Positions 49,390-58,793 are shown, counted from the stretch's first letter. The stretch is 64,000 bases of DNA from Mycetocola sp. (GCF_025464835.1 NZ_JAODMP010000047.1:23902-87901); one strand, 5' to 3'. The notes: generated by a model from the sequence alone, not told the origin. Numbers and translations: made by a program.

Positions 49390-50829
49390 TCACACCCTCG
49401 CGGTCTGCGCTTCGTCCTGCGCCTCAGCGCGTCGCCGCTCGTCTACCCCATCCCACGTCGTCGGCCCGGTCGTGAACGCGCCGCGGTAGGCGGCAGCGGG
49501 GTGACGCTCATTCAGTCGCGGTTCGCCGAAGAGCTTCTCGCGGAGCGTGCCAGGCGCGTATTCCTTCTGCGCCAGCCCTCGCTCGCGGAGGACCGGGAGT
49601 ACCTTGGCGGCGAACTCGGCGAATGAGCCCGGGATCACCCAGTTGATGACATTGATGCCGTCCACGCCGGCATCCTGCCACCGTTCGAGCTCGTCGGCGA
49701 TCTGCTCGGGGGTTCCCACGACGCGGTTCACGCTGGCCCGCTGGCGCACGAGGTCGCCGAGGGTCGGTTCCCGGTCGGGGATGGCGAGAGCTGCCCACTC
49801 GAGGAAGCCCTTGGTGGTGTTCGTGTCGATGTCCTTGATCGGCGTCTCGGGGTCGTAGACCCGCCCTTCGCTATCGACCATGGCCGAGTGAGCGAGAAAT
49901 CCTTCAACGCTCACATACCTGTCGTACTCCCGCGCTTTCGCCTGAGCTTCTTCCTCGGTGTCGCCGATGATGAAGCTCAGGCCGGGGAAGAACTTGATGT
50001 CGCCGGGGTTGCGTCCGGCTTCAACGGCGAGCCGGCGGGTCTCAGCGATCTGCGCCCCCGCCGCCTCAGGGGTCGGCGAGATGATGAACACTGCCTCGGC
50101 GTTGCGTGCGGCGAACGCGAGCCCCGACCCTGAGGAACCGGCCTGGAACAGCAGCGGTGTCCGCTGCGGCGATGGTGACGGCAGGTGCGGTCCCTCGACC
50201 CGGTAGCGCTCGCCCTCGTGGTAGATCTTGTGCACCTTGTTCGGGTCGGCGTAGATGCCCTGCTCCTTGTCCTTGAGCAGAGCGTCTTCGTCCCACGAGC
50301 CCTCCCACAGCTTGTAGGTCACGTCGACATATTCCTCGGCCCAACGGTACCGCTCGGAATGATCGGTGAGCTTCGGCAGGCCGTAGTTGCGGGCACCGTT
50401 GTCCTGCGTTCCGGTGACGATGTTCCACGCGATCCGGCCGTTGGAGATGTGGTCGAGCGTCGACACCTGTCTGGCGAAGTTGAACGGGTGGTTCTGCATC
50501 ACGTTCGAGGTCAGGGCGAGCCCGATGTTCTCGGTCACGACGGCGAGCGCTCCGAGCAGCACCGTGGGATCGTTGCTCGGGATCTGCAGGCCGTGCCGCA
50601 CGTAGACCTCGTAGTCGGCGTCTGAATCTCCGTAGTGTCCGGACACGTCGGCGAAGAACATCGCGTCGAACTTCGCCTCCTCCAGCAGGCGGGCGAGTTC
50701 GATCCACGTGTTCACGTCGTTGAATTCGGTCTGCTGCGCATCCGGCCGCCGCCACTGACCGTGGTTGATGTGTGAGTTCGTGTTCATCACGAAGGCGTTG
50801 AAATGAAGCGGTTTCCTGGACGTCCTCAT
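49390..50829 (-). CDS. LLM-class FMN-dependent monooxygenase (NtaA/DmoA family)
   Basis: A 479-residue bacterial luciferase-like flavoenzyme of the NtaA/SnaA/DmoA/SoxA group. It has FNAFVMNTNSHINHGQWRRP at the start, FDAMFFADVSG, the HPFNFARQVSTLDHISNGRIAWNIVTG segment with the FMN-binding NIVTG, and QAGSSGSGLAFAARNAEAVFI. These two-component enzymes use reduced FMN and O2 to cleave C-N or C-S bonds in chelators, sulfides or sulfonates. It is the last gene of an operon with a peptide-type ABC importer, so the transported compound is probably its substrate. Confidence 0.92.
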   Translation of the reverse strand: MRTSRKPLHFNAFVMNTNSHINHGQWRRPDAQQTEFNDVNTWIELARLLEEAKFDAMFFADVSGHYGDSDADYEVYVRHGLQIPSNDPTVLLGALAVVTENIGLALTSNVMQNHPFNFARQVSTLDHISNGRIAWNIVTGTQDNGARNYGLPKLTDHSERYRWAEEYVDVTYKLWEGSWDEDALLKDKEQGIYADPNKVHKIYHEGERYRVEGPHLPSPSPQRTPLLFQAGSSGSGLAFAARNAEAVFIISPTPEAAGAQIAETRRLAVEAGRNPGDIKFFPGLSFIIGDTEEEAQAKAREYDRYVSVEGFLAHSAMVDSEGRVYDPETPIKDIDTNTTKGFLEWAALAIPDREPTLGDLVRQRASVNRVVGTPEQIADELERWQDAGVDGINVINWVIPGSFAEFAAKVLPVLRERGLAQKEYAPGTLREKLFGEPRLNERHPAAAYRGAFTTGPTTWDGVDERRRAEAQDEAQTARV

Positions 50830-52586
50830 GGTGCGGATCCTTCTGTTGCGGGAGGGACGGATGCGGCGGGCGAAACGGACACGGAGTGGTTTTCGTCGAG
50901 TGTCGGCAGGGCGCCGAGCAGCTCCTTCGTATACGGATGAGCCGGAGCGGTGAAAATCTGGTCGGCCGTGCCGCTCTCGACGACGAAACCGTCTTTCATG
51001 ACGAGCACCCGGTCGCTCATATGGCTGATCACGCCGAGGTCGTGCGAGATGAAGAGGTAGCTGAGCCCGAATTGCCTTTGCAGGTCGACGAGCAGGTCGA
51101 GGATCTGCGCCTGGATGGAAACGTCGAGGGCGGACACCGCCTCATCGAGCACGACGATGGACGGGGAGGGAGCGAGCGCACGAGCGATCGCGACCCGCTG
51201 GCGTTGCCCTCCGGAGAGCTGCAACGGGAACCGGTGCAGCACGGAGTCCGGCAGTCCGACCTGGGCGAGCAGCGCGAGAACCCGTTCGCGTCTCTGCGCC
51301 GCTGTCGCGAACGCGCCGGCCGGCAGGCTGTCCAGGAGGATACGCTCAGTGTTCCATCGCGGATCGAACGAGCTCAGCGGATCCTGGTAGACCACCGAGA
51401 TCTGTTTGCGCAGCCGGCGACGCCGCGTCTCAGGGATAGCAGACCAGTCCTGGCCGAGCAATCGCACCGTGCCGGCATCCGCGTTCTCCAGCGCGAGTGC
51501 AATACGCGCGGTCGTCGACTTGCCCGAGCCGGACTCCCCGACGATGCCGAGCGTCTCACCGCGGCCGAGCGAGAACGAGACGTCGTTCACTGCCGCTGTG
51601 CGGCTGCCGTCAGGTGCCGTGAAGTGTTTCACCAGGCCGGTCGCCTCAAGCACCGGGCCGTCGAACCCCGCATGGTCGTCGTTGGCGTGTGCCGCTGTGT
51701 GAACCGGCGCGACCTCCCGGGCCGGGGCGAGGCGCGAACCGCGTGTGTCCCGGGATGGCACCGCGTTGATGAGGCCCTGAGTGTACGGATGCTGCGGGTC
51801 GGTCAGGATCGAGTGCGCTGTGCCCTGCTCCACCACTTCACCGCCGCTCATCACGAGGATCTGGTCGGCGAGATGGGCGACGACCGACAGGTCGTGGCTG
51901 ATCAGGAGAATTGACGTGCCGCGCCGCTTCATGTCCTCGAGCAGGAGCAGCACCTGGGCCTGGACCGTCACGTCGAGGGCGGTCGTCGGTTCGTCGGCGA
52001 TCACGATCTCGGGGTCGAGGGCGATGGCGGATGCGATGAGCGCCCGCTGGCGCAATCCGCCCGACAGCTCATCGGGGCGCTGGCGTGCGCGGTTCCTTGG
52101 AGCGGGAACACCGACACTGGCCAGCAGGTCAAGCACCTTGCGTTTGCGTGAGGCCCGGTCGCCCCAGCCGTGCAGCGTGAGCGCCTCCTCGATCTCCTTG
52201 CCGACGGGGCGCAGCGGGTCGAGGGAGACCAGCGCATCCTGAAGGATGAAGCCGATCCGGCGGCCGCGAATCGATCGCCACCGCTTCGGCGAGAGCGCCG
52301 TCAGGTCGTCGTCCCCCAGACGGATGCCGCCGGCGTCGACGACAGCGTGCTGGCCGGTCAGACCGACCAGGGTGCGTGCGGTGACGCTCTTGCCCGAACC
52401 GGACTCGCCGACGATCGCGACGCACTGTCCTTCCTCGAGGTTGAATGACACGTTTCTCACGACCGGACGGACCGTGCCGTGGTGGGAGAAACCGACGTTC
52501 AGGTTGTTCACGCTCAACCGGACCGGACGAGCCGCGGGGCCCTGCCCGATTCCCGGGAGCACCGAGGAATCGAGGATCGTCATCAT
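50826..52586 (-). CDS. Peptide-type ABC transporter ATP-binding protein, two fused ATPase domains
   Basis: A 586-residue protein with two complete nucleotide-binding domains, equivalent to DppD and DppF joined. Domain 1 has Walker A GESGSGKS (about residue 60), signature LSGGLRQRALIA and Walker B EIVIADEPTTALD. Domain 2 has GESGSGKST, LSGGQRQRVAIARAL and IVVLDEAVSALD (Glu present; EPTS replaced by EAVS). Each is followed by the HPYT(Q/K)xL peptide-transporter C-terminal region. ATGATG overlaps the stop of the permease gene, and its end overlaps the monooxygenase start. Confidence 0.93.
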   Translation of the reverse strand: MMTILDSSVLPGIGQGPAARPVRLSVNNLNVGFSHHGTVRPVVRNVSFNLEEGQCVAIVGESGSGKSVTARTLVGLTGQHAVVDAGGIRLGDDDLTALSPKRWRSIRGRRIGFILQDALVSLDPLRPVGKEIEEALTLHGWGDRASRKRKVLDLLASVGVPAPRNRARQRPDELSGGLRQRALIASAIALDPEIVIADEPTTALDVTVQAQVLLLLEDMKRRGTSILLISHDLSVVAHLADQILVMSGGEVVEQGTAHSILTDPQHPYTQGLINAVPSRDTRGSRLAPAREVAPVHTAAHANDDHAGFDGPVLEATGLVKHFTAPDGSRTAAVNDVSFSLGRGETLGIVGESGSGKSTTARIALALENADAGTVRLLGQDWSAIPETRRRRLRKQISVVYQDPLSSFDPRWNTERILLDSLPAGAFATAAQRRERVLALLAQVGLPDSVLHRFPLQLSGGQRQRVAIARALAPSPSIVVLDEAVSALDVSIQAQILDLLVDLQRQFGLSYLFISHDLGVISHMSDRVLVMKDGFVVESGTADQIFTAPAHPYTKELLGALPTLDENHSVSVSPAASVPPATEGSAP

Positions 52587-53434
52587 GCATCGCCTTTCTC
52601 AAGGGAGGACTGGATGTGTTTGCCAAGCGTGGTGGCGGCCAGGGCGAGGACCACGATCACGAAGCCGGGAAGGACGATGAGCCAGCTCGCCTGGGTGATG
52701 TACGCCCGTCCGGCGTCAAGAAGGGCGCCCCATTCCGGCGACGGTGGAGCCACGCCGAGGCCGATGAACGCCATCCCGGACGCCCAGACGATCGACTGGC
52801 CGACACCCATGGTGAAGATTGCGATGAGGGGGCGCAGCGCGTTGGGAAGGATGTGCCGGCGGAAGATCGTGAACCGGGCGTGGCCGAGCGCTCGGGCGGC
52901 TTCGACGTAACCGGAGTTCTTCGAGGACAGGATCTGGCCTCGCACCATGCGGGCGTAGCCGGGGGCCGAACCGAGTCCGACAGCGATCACCAGGGTCAGC
53001 GGCGAGGAACCGAGGATCGACACCAGCAGCAGCGCGAGAAGCAGGGTGGGGAAGGCGAACAGCACCTCGATGACGCGGTTGACGATCCCGGCCAGGATCC
53101 GGCCGGCGAGCGCCGCGATGGAGCCGAGGACGAGGGCGACGAGGACGCCGAGGCCGGCGGCGCCGACGCCGATGGCGAGGGATTCCCGCGCGCCGTAGAT
53201 CACGCGGCTGAACAGGTCCCTGCCTGATTCGTCGGTGCCGAACCAGTGGGCGAGCGATGGCGACTGCAACGCACGGGTGAAGTCCATGGTGAACGGGTCG
53301 GAAGGTGCGAGAACGTGCGGTGTCACGGCGGCGGCGAGGAAGACGCCGATTGTGACCGCTGAGGCGAGGAAGCCGACCCGAACGCGTCGTCGCCGCTGTA
53401 CCGGCGCAACGGTCCGTTCGAGTACTCCGGTCAT
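52583..53434 (-). CDS. Peptide-type ABC transporter permease (DppC-like)
   Basis: A 283-residue membrane protein with an N-terminal helix, then a five-helix core. It has the DppC segments HWFGTDESGRDLFSRVIYGARESL and the EAA-loop YVEAARALGHARFTIFRRHILPNALRPL, which contacts the ATPase. ATG 53434 overlaps the stop of the upstream permease (ATGA); reading upstream of this start is antisense to that gene. It forms the channel with the DppB-like partner. Confidence 0.92.
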   Translation of the reverse strand: MTGVLERTVAPVQRRRRVRVGFLASAVTIGVFLAAAVTPHVLAPSDPFTMDFTRALQSPSLAHWFGTDESGRDLFSRVIYGARESLAIGVGAAGLGVLVALVLGSIAALAGRILAGIVNRVIEVLFAFPTLLLALLLVSILGSSPLTLVIAVGLGSAPGYARMVRGQILSSKNSGYVEAARALGHARFTIFRRHILPNALRPLIAIFTMGVGQSIVWASGMAFIGLGVAPPSPEWGALLDAGRAYITQASWLIVLPGFVIVVLALAATTLGKHIQSSLEKGDA

Positions 53435-54435
53435 GAGTTTCTCATCCTTGGGTCGATGACGGTGTAGGCGAGGTCGACGAGGAGATTGGCGACCACGTAC
53501 GTGGCTGCCACCAGAACGACGACACCGGTGACGACGGGCAGGTCCTGGGAGTCGACGGCGGTGATCAGAACGCTCCCGATCCCGGGTCGGGTGAAGAGCG
53601 ACTCCACGATGACGGCACCCGAGATGGTCGCGCCGATCGCCCAACCGGACAGGGTGACGGCTGGGAGGATGGCGTGACGCAGAACATGGCGTAGCCGGAT
53701 GTTGAGATCGCTCATGCCGCGCATCCGGGCAGTGATGATGAACGGAGCGGTGAGTGAGCGTTCGAATTCGGTGCGGGTGGCCTGCCCCATGAAACCCGCG
53801 AGCGGAATCGCGAGGGTGAGGGCCGGAAGCACGATCCCGTCGACACCGGTTCCCCCGATGACGGGGAACCAGCCCAGACCGAGCGCAAACACGAGCAACA
53901 GGAGAATCCCCAGCCAGTAGGGCGGAAGCCCGGCGGTCACCGTGTCGACGCCCGACCCAAGCGCCCGGATCTTCGTGCCCCGCCCGGCGGTGAGGGTTAC
54001 CCAGAAGATCATGAGAACCCAGGCGAGCACGAGGGTCACCGCTGTGAGGGTGAGAGTTGCGCCGACCTGCTCGGAGATGATTCCCCATACCGGCCGGTGC
54101 TGCTGGTATGAAACCCCCAGGTCGCCACGGAGCAGCCCACCGACGTAGTCGAGGTATTGAACAAGGATCGGGTTCTGCAGACCGTACTCGGCGTTGATCG
54201 AAGCAAGTTCCTCCGGGGTGCGCAGCTGGGTCTGGCCGGAGCGGACGTTGAGGATCGTCGTGGCCCGGTCCCCTGGAAGGGCGATCTGGGCAAGGAAGGC
54301 GGCGGTCGCCGCTCCCCAGAGGACGACCGCGGCAGCGACGAGTTTCTCGACGATCCGGCGCACGCGCGGGCTGAGGATCGGCCGTCGCGCCGCAGTTGCG
54401 GCATCCGCTGGTCTACTCGACAAAGTACGCGTCAT
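53431..54435 (-). CDS. Peptide-type ABC transporter permease (DppB-like)
   Basis: A 334-residue permease with six helices. It has QYLDYVGGLLRGDLGVSYQQHRPVWGIISEQ, typical of DppB, and an EAA loop FIITARMRGMSDLNIRLRHVLRHAILPAVT. It starts inside the end of the substrate-binding protein gene (23 bp overlap), so translation is coupled. A Pro/Arg-rich N-terminal stretch of about 25 residues precedes helix 1. Confidence 0.92.
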   Translation of the reverse strand: MTRTLSSRPADAATAARRPILSPRVRRIVEKLVAAAVVLWGAATAAFLAQIALPGDRATTILNVRSGQTQLRTPEELASINAEYGLQNPILVQYLDYVGGLLRGDLGVSYQQHRPVWGIISEQVGATLTLTAVTLVLAWVLMIFWVTLTAGRGTKIRALGSGVDTVTAGLPPYWLGILLLLVFALGLGWFPVIGGTGVDGIVLPALTLAIPLAGFMGQATRTEFERSLTAPFIITARMRGMSDLNIRLRHVLRHAILPAVTLSGWAIGATISGAVIVESLFTRPGIGSVLITAVDSQDLPVVTGVVVLVAATYVVANLLVDLAYTVIDPRMRNS

Positions 54436-56056
54436 GGAAGACCGGTCCTCCCTGCGCGCTTTCCTGCCAGACGTCCTTGAGGTGCGGGTTCACAGCCAAC
54501 GTGCTCAGCCGGTCGTAGAGTCCAACGGAAAGCGCTCGGTCCGCGATGTACTCCTGCGCCTCGGCGTAGAGTGCGTTCTGCTCGTCGAGATCCGCTGCCG
54601 AGTTCGCGCGGACGATGATGTCCTCGAGCTGGGGATCGTTGTAGAAGGCGGAGTTCCAGTTGTTGGGGCTCTCCGGCAGGTTCTGTCGCCAGTTGATGTA
54701 CTGGATGCCGGCGTTCACGCTCGTCCAGTAGCCGACGGAGATGTCGTAACCGTCGACACCCGAGTATTTCCCGGATGCCGCCGCGCTCGGTGGGATCGGG
54801 ATGAGGTCGACGTTGAAGCCGGCGGCCTTCGCCTGCTGCTGCACCCCCTGGAGGATGGAGGCGCCGTCGGCGTTGATGATGGTTCCTCCGGAATACGGGA
54901 AGAGGACATCGAGCCTCTTGCCGTCCTTGACGCGGTAACCGTCGTCGTCGCGTTCGGTCCAGCCGGCAGCATCGAGGAGCTGGTTGGCCTTCTCGAGGTC
55001 GAAGCTGTAGGCATCCGCCGCTTTCTCGCTGTAGCCGGGGGTAGTCCGGCTCACCGCTCCGTTACCTTCGTAGGGGATCACGCCTTTGCCGATGGTGTCG
55101 ACGATGCTCTCGCGGTCCAGGCTGTAGACGAAGGCCTTGCGCAGGTTCTCGTCGGTGAAGATGCCCCTGGCGGTGTTGAAGCTGATCTGCTGGGGGCGGC
55201 CGGGGGTCACGTACTTGAGCTGGTCGTAGCCCTGCTCGCCGATCCCCGCCCACTCGATCGCGGGCACGTCGTAGATCGCATCAGCCTCGCCCGCCCGCAG
55301 CGCTGACACCCGCGTTGTCGCGTCGGAGATGAACTTCCAGTCGACCTTCTCGACGTAGGCCGCGCCGTCGTGACGCGCGTTGGCGGGCGGTGAGGTGTAG
55401 TCGTCGTTGCGGAGCAGCTCGATGTTCTCACCGCGATTCCATTCCCCGACGGTGAAGGCTCCCGAACCGATGGGGCTCGCGCAGTTCTCTTCCTCGGTGC
55501 GGGTCTCGAGTGCCTGTTTGGACTGGATGCCGAAGTACGCCTGGGTGAGGTTTTCGGCGAACAGGGGGTACGGCTTGGCAAGGTTCACCTGCACGGTGAG
55601 CTCATCGAGTGCCTCGGCCGATTCGTAATACCCTCCGAGCCAGACCGCGGCCGTGCTGTTGCCGCCGGCGGCCCAGTAGTCGAAGTTATAGGCGATGGCC
55701 TCAGCGTTCACCGGTGTTCCGTCGGTGAACGAGACACCCTCCTTGAGAGTGAACGTCCAGGTCAGCTGATCGTCGGATGCCTGCCAGGTCTCAGCGAGCC
55801 ACGGAACGATCGTGTGGTTGTCGTCGAGTGAGACGAGGTTGTCGAGGACCTGGTACGAGAGGTATGCCTGTTCGATCCACCCGCCGAAGACGCACGCCGG
55901 CTCCTGCTGGTGGCCGTACGAGACGGTTCCGCCCTTGACCTGCTTGGCGCCGGCCTCCGGTTGGATCGATCCGCCGGCGGAGCAGCCGGACAGCGCGAGC
56001 ATCGCGGCGACGCCTGCCGCGATCAACTGGGCTGTCTTCAACGTGTGTTTGTGCAT
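54413..56056 (-). CDS. Peptide-type ABC transporter substrate-binding lipoprotein
   Basis: A 547-residue extracellular solute-binding protein, family 5. The signal peptide LIAAGVAAMLALSGC ends in a lipobox (LSGC). SBP_bac_5 features include TWTFTLKEGVSFTDGTPVNAEAIAYNFDYW, FVYSLDRESIVDTIGKGV and the C-terminal AEAQEYIADRALSVGLYDR. It binds the compound imported for the monooxygenase. ATG 56056 was chosen since AAAGG lies 10 bases upstream; the ATG at 56065 has that site only 1 base away. First gene of the operon. Confidence 0.92.
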   Translation of the reverse strand: MHKHTLKTAQLIAAGVAAMLALSGCSAGGSIQPEAGAKQVKGGTVSYGHQQEPACVFGGWIEQAYLSYQVLDNLVSLDDNHTIVPWLAETWQASDDQLTWTFTLKEGVSFTDGTPVNAEAIAYNFDYWAAGGNSTAAVWLGGYYESAEALDELTVQVNLAKPYPLFAENLTQAYFGIQSKQALETRTEEENCASPIGSGAFTVGEWNRGENIELLRNDDYTSPPANARHDGAAYVEKVDWKFISDATTRVSALRAGEADAIYDVPAIEWAGIGEQGYDQLKYVTPGRPQQISFNTARGIFTDENLRKAFVYSLDRESIVDTIGKGVIPYEGNGAVSRTTPGYSEKAADAYSFDLEKANQLLDAAGWTERDDDGYRVKDGKRLDVLFPYSGGTIINADGASILQGVQQQAKAAGFNVDLIPIPPSAAASGKYSGVDGYDISVGYWTSVNAGIQYINWRQNLPESPNNWNSAFYNDPQLEDIIVRANSAADLDEQNALYAEAQEYIADRALSVGLYDRLSTLAVNPHLKDVWQESAQGGPVFHDAYFVE

Positions 56057-56065
56057 GAGGGTCAT

Positions 56066-56432
56066 GCCTTTCTCTGCCGTGGGATGTGTGGGAGCTTATG
56101 GGCGGCCGGACGCCGCGCACCATGCCCCGCGACACAGAAGGAAACAAACCCCCGGAACGCAGCTTCTGCACTGGAACGGGGATGCAGTCGCCGAAGGTGC
56201 AGCGCTCACGGCCGTTCTCGGTCACCGGCAGAAGAACCTTCATAGCGCGCCAGGCGCGCGATCACGCCCTTTTCGAGCGCGCCAGACGACGCTCGACGGC
56301 GTCGTGCCGGCGCGATCGAGCGCGGCGAATCGAGCGGGAATCGCGGGGCACGACGCCGAACTCCCTCATGCGGGCTCGAGGCGACGGAGCCGAGCTCAGG
56401 AACCCGACAGGGTCAGGCCACGCAGCGGGAAC
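56066..56432. other. Structured intergenic region with GC palindromes
   Basis: No gene is supported here. A hairpin lies at about 56277-56313 (ACGACGC, loop TCGACG, GCGTCGT, with GCGCGCC-type outer arms), and GCGCGCCAGGCGCGC is palindromic at 56245-56259. CGAGCG recurs several times. The promoter of the ABC operon must lie here but is not obvious. A 150-codon frame on the minus strand (56243, start MKVLLPVTENGRERC) runs into the transporter gene out of frame and is treated as unsupported. Confidence 0.5.
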
Positions 56433-57077
56433 TCAGTCCTCGACGTCGACGATCTGACCCTTTCCGATTCTGCCGGGGGTGCCGCTGTCGCCAGAAGGTT
56501 CGCTCGTCTTCTCCGCGTCCTCTTCGGCCTTCTTCTTCGCGTCCTCTTCGGCTTTCTTGGCTTTCTCTTCAGCCTTCTTGGAGTCCTCGGCGGCCTTTTC
56601 TGCCGCCTTTTCCCGCTCTTCCTCTGCCTTCTCGTTCGCTTCCTCGACGGCTTTCTCTTCTGCCTCGCGTGCCTTCTTCTCGGCGTCGGTTTCCGTGTCT
56701 GGAGTGGCCTTCTCCTCCTCGACGGGCGCCGCGGTCTTCCTCGGAGCGGGGGCGGGGGCCGGCTCGGGCACTGCTTGCGCATCGATGGCAGCCTGGACGT
56801 CAGCGCGCACAACCGTCATAGCCGCTTCGATGCGCTGGTGTCGCGCGAACGATACGCTGCCGGCGGCAGCAGCGGCGTCGAGTTCGGTTTCGAGTGCTGA
56901 CAACGCGTCAAGCGCCGCCGCGTATCCACCCTCTGCGACAGCCGACGTGACAGCGAGAATCCGGGCCTGGAAGGCTTCGGTTCGATCAGGAGCGATGTCC
57001 GGCGGGGTTGCCTGGCAACCCGCGGTCAGCGAAAGCACGAGGACGGCGCCGGCGAAGGCAGACAGAAGTTTCTTCAC
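56433..57077 (-). CDS. Lipoprotein with Lys/Glu/Ala-rich coiled-coil tail
   Basis: A 214-residue exported protein. The GTG start gives VKKLLSAFAGAVLVLSLTAGC with lipobox LTAGC. A helical domain (about 30-95) follows, then a Pro/Ala linker (PEPAPAPAPRKTAAPVEEE). About 70 residues of KAEE/EKA heptads (EKAVEEANEKAEEEREKAAE and beyond) form a probable long single helix. No family name recognised. It overlaps the upstream Ser/Thr kinase by GTGA, so it is a likely partner or substrate of the kinase. Confidence 0.8.
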   Translation of the reverse strand: MKKLLSAFAGAVLVLSLTAGCQATPPDIAPDRTEAFQARILAVTSAVAEGGYAAALDALSALETELDAAAAAGSVSFARHQRIEAAMTVVRADVQAAIDAQAVPEPAPAPAPRKTAAPVEEEKATPDTETDAEKKAREAEEKAVEEANEKAEEEREKAAEKAAEDSKKAEEKAKKAEEDAKKKAEEDAEKTSEPSGDSGTPGRIGKGQIVDVED

Positions 57078-58315
57078 GGCTCCACGCTTTCCTGTAATTC
57101 CTTGAGATGCTCCCCGATCGTGCCGGGCACCGCGGGGTATTCGACGCCAGGTGCCGTATCGGCAGGGGGGATGAAGGCGCCGACCGACATCGAAACAGTG
57201 AAGAGAACGGCGCACAGCACGGCAGCGAGCAGGAGAGCCGGCCAACGGCGAACCCGAGTCGAAGCCTCCGTGGCTCTGGCGGGTCCAGGACGGGGCTGTT
57301 CCGGTGCCTCCGTGGTGTCCGGAAGCGGGGGAGGACCCTGCTGCAGCACAGCCGTCACCGCCTCAGGGAGCGGAAGAAGGCGCGTCGCCTCCCCCGGGGC
57401 CTCAGCGGGAACCATCATGGCGGCGGTCGCGTCCGCATCGGGTGCAACGCTCCGCTGGAAACCGTCGATCGGGGCGATCCCGCGCAGGGCCAGGGCCACC
57501 TCATGGGCGTTCGGGCGGGACTCCGGCGAGCGGGACGTCATCGCACGGAGGGTCTCCGCGAGAATCGGGTCAAGGTCGGCGGGAATCACCGGGTCGCGAG
57601 TGAGGGGAGCGAATGCTGCCTCCTGGCCTTTGCCGGTGAACACCCGCTGTCCCGTCGCACATTCGAGCAGAACCAACCCGAGCGAGTAGACGTCGGTCGG
57701 ATGTCCGACCTGCTCCCCACGCGCCTGTTCCGGGCTGAGGTATCCGGCTGACCCGAGGGTGAAGTGGGTGGCGGTGAGGCGGGCGCCGTCGACGAGCCTC
57801 GCGATTCCGAAGTCGGTGAGCTTGGGGTGCGGGCGAGTGTCGTTGCCGGGGGAATGCGCGAGAAGGATGTTCGCGGGTTTCACGTCCCGGTGCACGACGC
57901 CCTGCTCGTGGATGTAGTGGAGCGCATCAGCAAGGTCGGCGCCGATGTGCCGCACATCATCGCTCGACAACGGTCCGCTATCGAGCGTGTTTCGCAGGTC
58001 GGCGCCTCGGATGAGTTCCATCACGAGGTACGACCGCGGGTGCAGGGGATCCGTCTCGTCGTTGCCTGCGTCGAACAGGGTCACGAGACCCGGATGGGCC
58101 AGGCCGGCGAGCATGGCGATCTCGCCCTGCTGGCGCTCGAAATCGTCGGCGTTGGTGGAGGCCACCCGGAACAGTTTGATCGCGACTTCCCGCCCGAGGA
58201 CTTCGTCACGGGCACGGTAAACCGACGCCATCCCGCCGGATCCGATCAGGTCGACGAGTCGATAACGGTTCCCGAGCAGAATGTCGAGCGCTGGGGCGTT
58301 CACGTTCTCAGTCAT
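57074..58315 (-). CDS. Membrane-bound serine/threonine protein kinase
   Basis: A 413-residue Hanks-type kinase. The kinase domain (about 15-275) shows the glycine loop LIGSGGMASVYRARD, the VAIK lysine, catalytic HRDVKPANILL, DFG in KLTDFGIARL and SAGYLSPEQARGE for the activation/P+1 region. A Pro-rich juxtamembrane linker, then one helix WPALLLAAVLCAVLFTVSMSVGAFI (about 365-390), and a short external tail of about 25 residues follow. No PASTA domains, so it is not PknB. GAAGGATG precedes ATG. Confidence 0.93.
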   Translation of the reverse strand: MTENVNAPALDILLGNRYRLVDLIGSGGMASVYRARDEVLGREVAIKLFRVASTNADDFERQQGEIAMLAGLAHPGLVTLFDAGNDETDPLHPRSYLVMELIRGADLRNTLDSGPLSSDDVRHIGADLADALHYIHEQGVVHRDVKPANILLAHSPGNDTRPHPKLTDFGIARLVDGARLTATHFTLGSAGYLSPEQARGEQVGHPTDVYSLGLVLLECATGQRVFTGKGQEAAFAPLTRDPVIPADLDPILAETLRAMTSRSPESRPNAHEVALALRGIAPIDGFQRSVAPDADATAAMMVPAEAPGEATRLLPLPEAVTAVLQQGPPPLPDTTEAPEQPRPGPARATEASTRVRRWPALLLAAVLCAVLFTVSMSVGAFIPPADTAPGVEYPAVPGTIGEHLKELQESVEP

Positions 58316-58422
58316 CGATCATCCTTCGCTCCATCGTATGTCGGAGCGGGAATCCTTGCAGGCGGTAAGAGCGGCCGCTTCAGTGATGCTATTCTCTACT
58401 GGTGCCATTTTCTGATGGTCAC

Positions 58423-58494
<72 letters not shown>

Positions 58495-58529
58495 CGTTAC
58501 TTTCTCGGTCAGCCCGGGCGAAGTTTCGC

Positions 58530-58603
58530 GGCAGGGTAGCTCAGTTGGTGAGAGCGCACGACTCATAATCGTGAGGTCGCGGGTTCGAATCCCGCTCCTG
58601 CTA
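58530..58603 (+). tRNA. tRNA-Met (CAT), elongator type
   Basis: Anticodon arm CACGA-CTCATAA-TCGTG gives CAT. It lacks the three G-C pairs of initiator tRNA, so it is elongator Met; a lysidine-modified tRNA-Ile2 is less likely given the Thr-Met order, which is common in actinobacteria. T-arm GCGGG-TTCGAAT-CCCGC. The acceptor pair 1-72 is G-U. Confidence 0.85.
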
Positions 58604-58634
58604 CGGGGAAAGGCTCTCAAGCCTCTTCCCATGT

Positions 58635-58665
58635 AGCCCCGAGGTCTCGCCACCTCGGGGCTTTT
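58635..58665 (+). terminator. Terminator after tRNA-Met
   Basis: AGCCCCGAGGT and ACCTCGGGGCT form a perfect 11-bp stem around CTCGCC, followed by TTTTC. Confidence 0.9.
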
Positions 58666-58760
58666 CACATCCCGGTCGGATGCCGCTACGCAGTATGCGA
58701 CGGTATGCGCAAGCCCGGTAAACGATCAGGGAACAGGGACGTAAAATCGCAGAAACGCGG

Positions 58761-58770
58761 TTTCGCGAAA
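58761..58770. promoter_or_regulatory. TTTCGCGAAA palindrome upstream of oleA
   Basis: A perfect 10-bp palindrome 23 bases before the oleA start, after a TAAAAT (58742-58747) that could be its -10 box. It may be an operator, but the assignment is speculative. Confidence 0.3.
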
Positions 58771-58793
58771 GTGGCACTGGACAGGGAGTTCCG

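Noticed and set aside
55791..56243. Minus-strand frame starting MKVLLPVTENGRERC upstream of the transporter operon, considered as a regulatory leader peptide
   Set aside because: It runs far into the binding-protein gene out of frame, has no clear ribosome site, and lacks a run of one amino acid expected of an attenuator.
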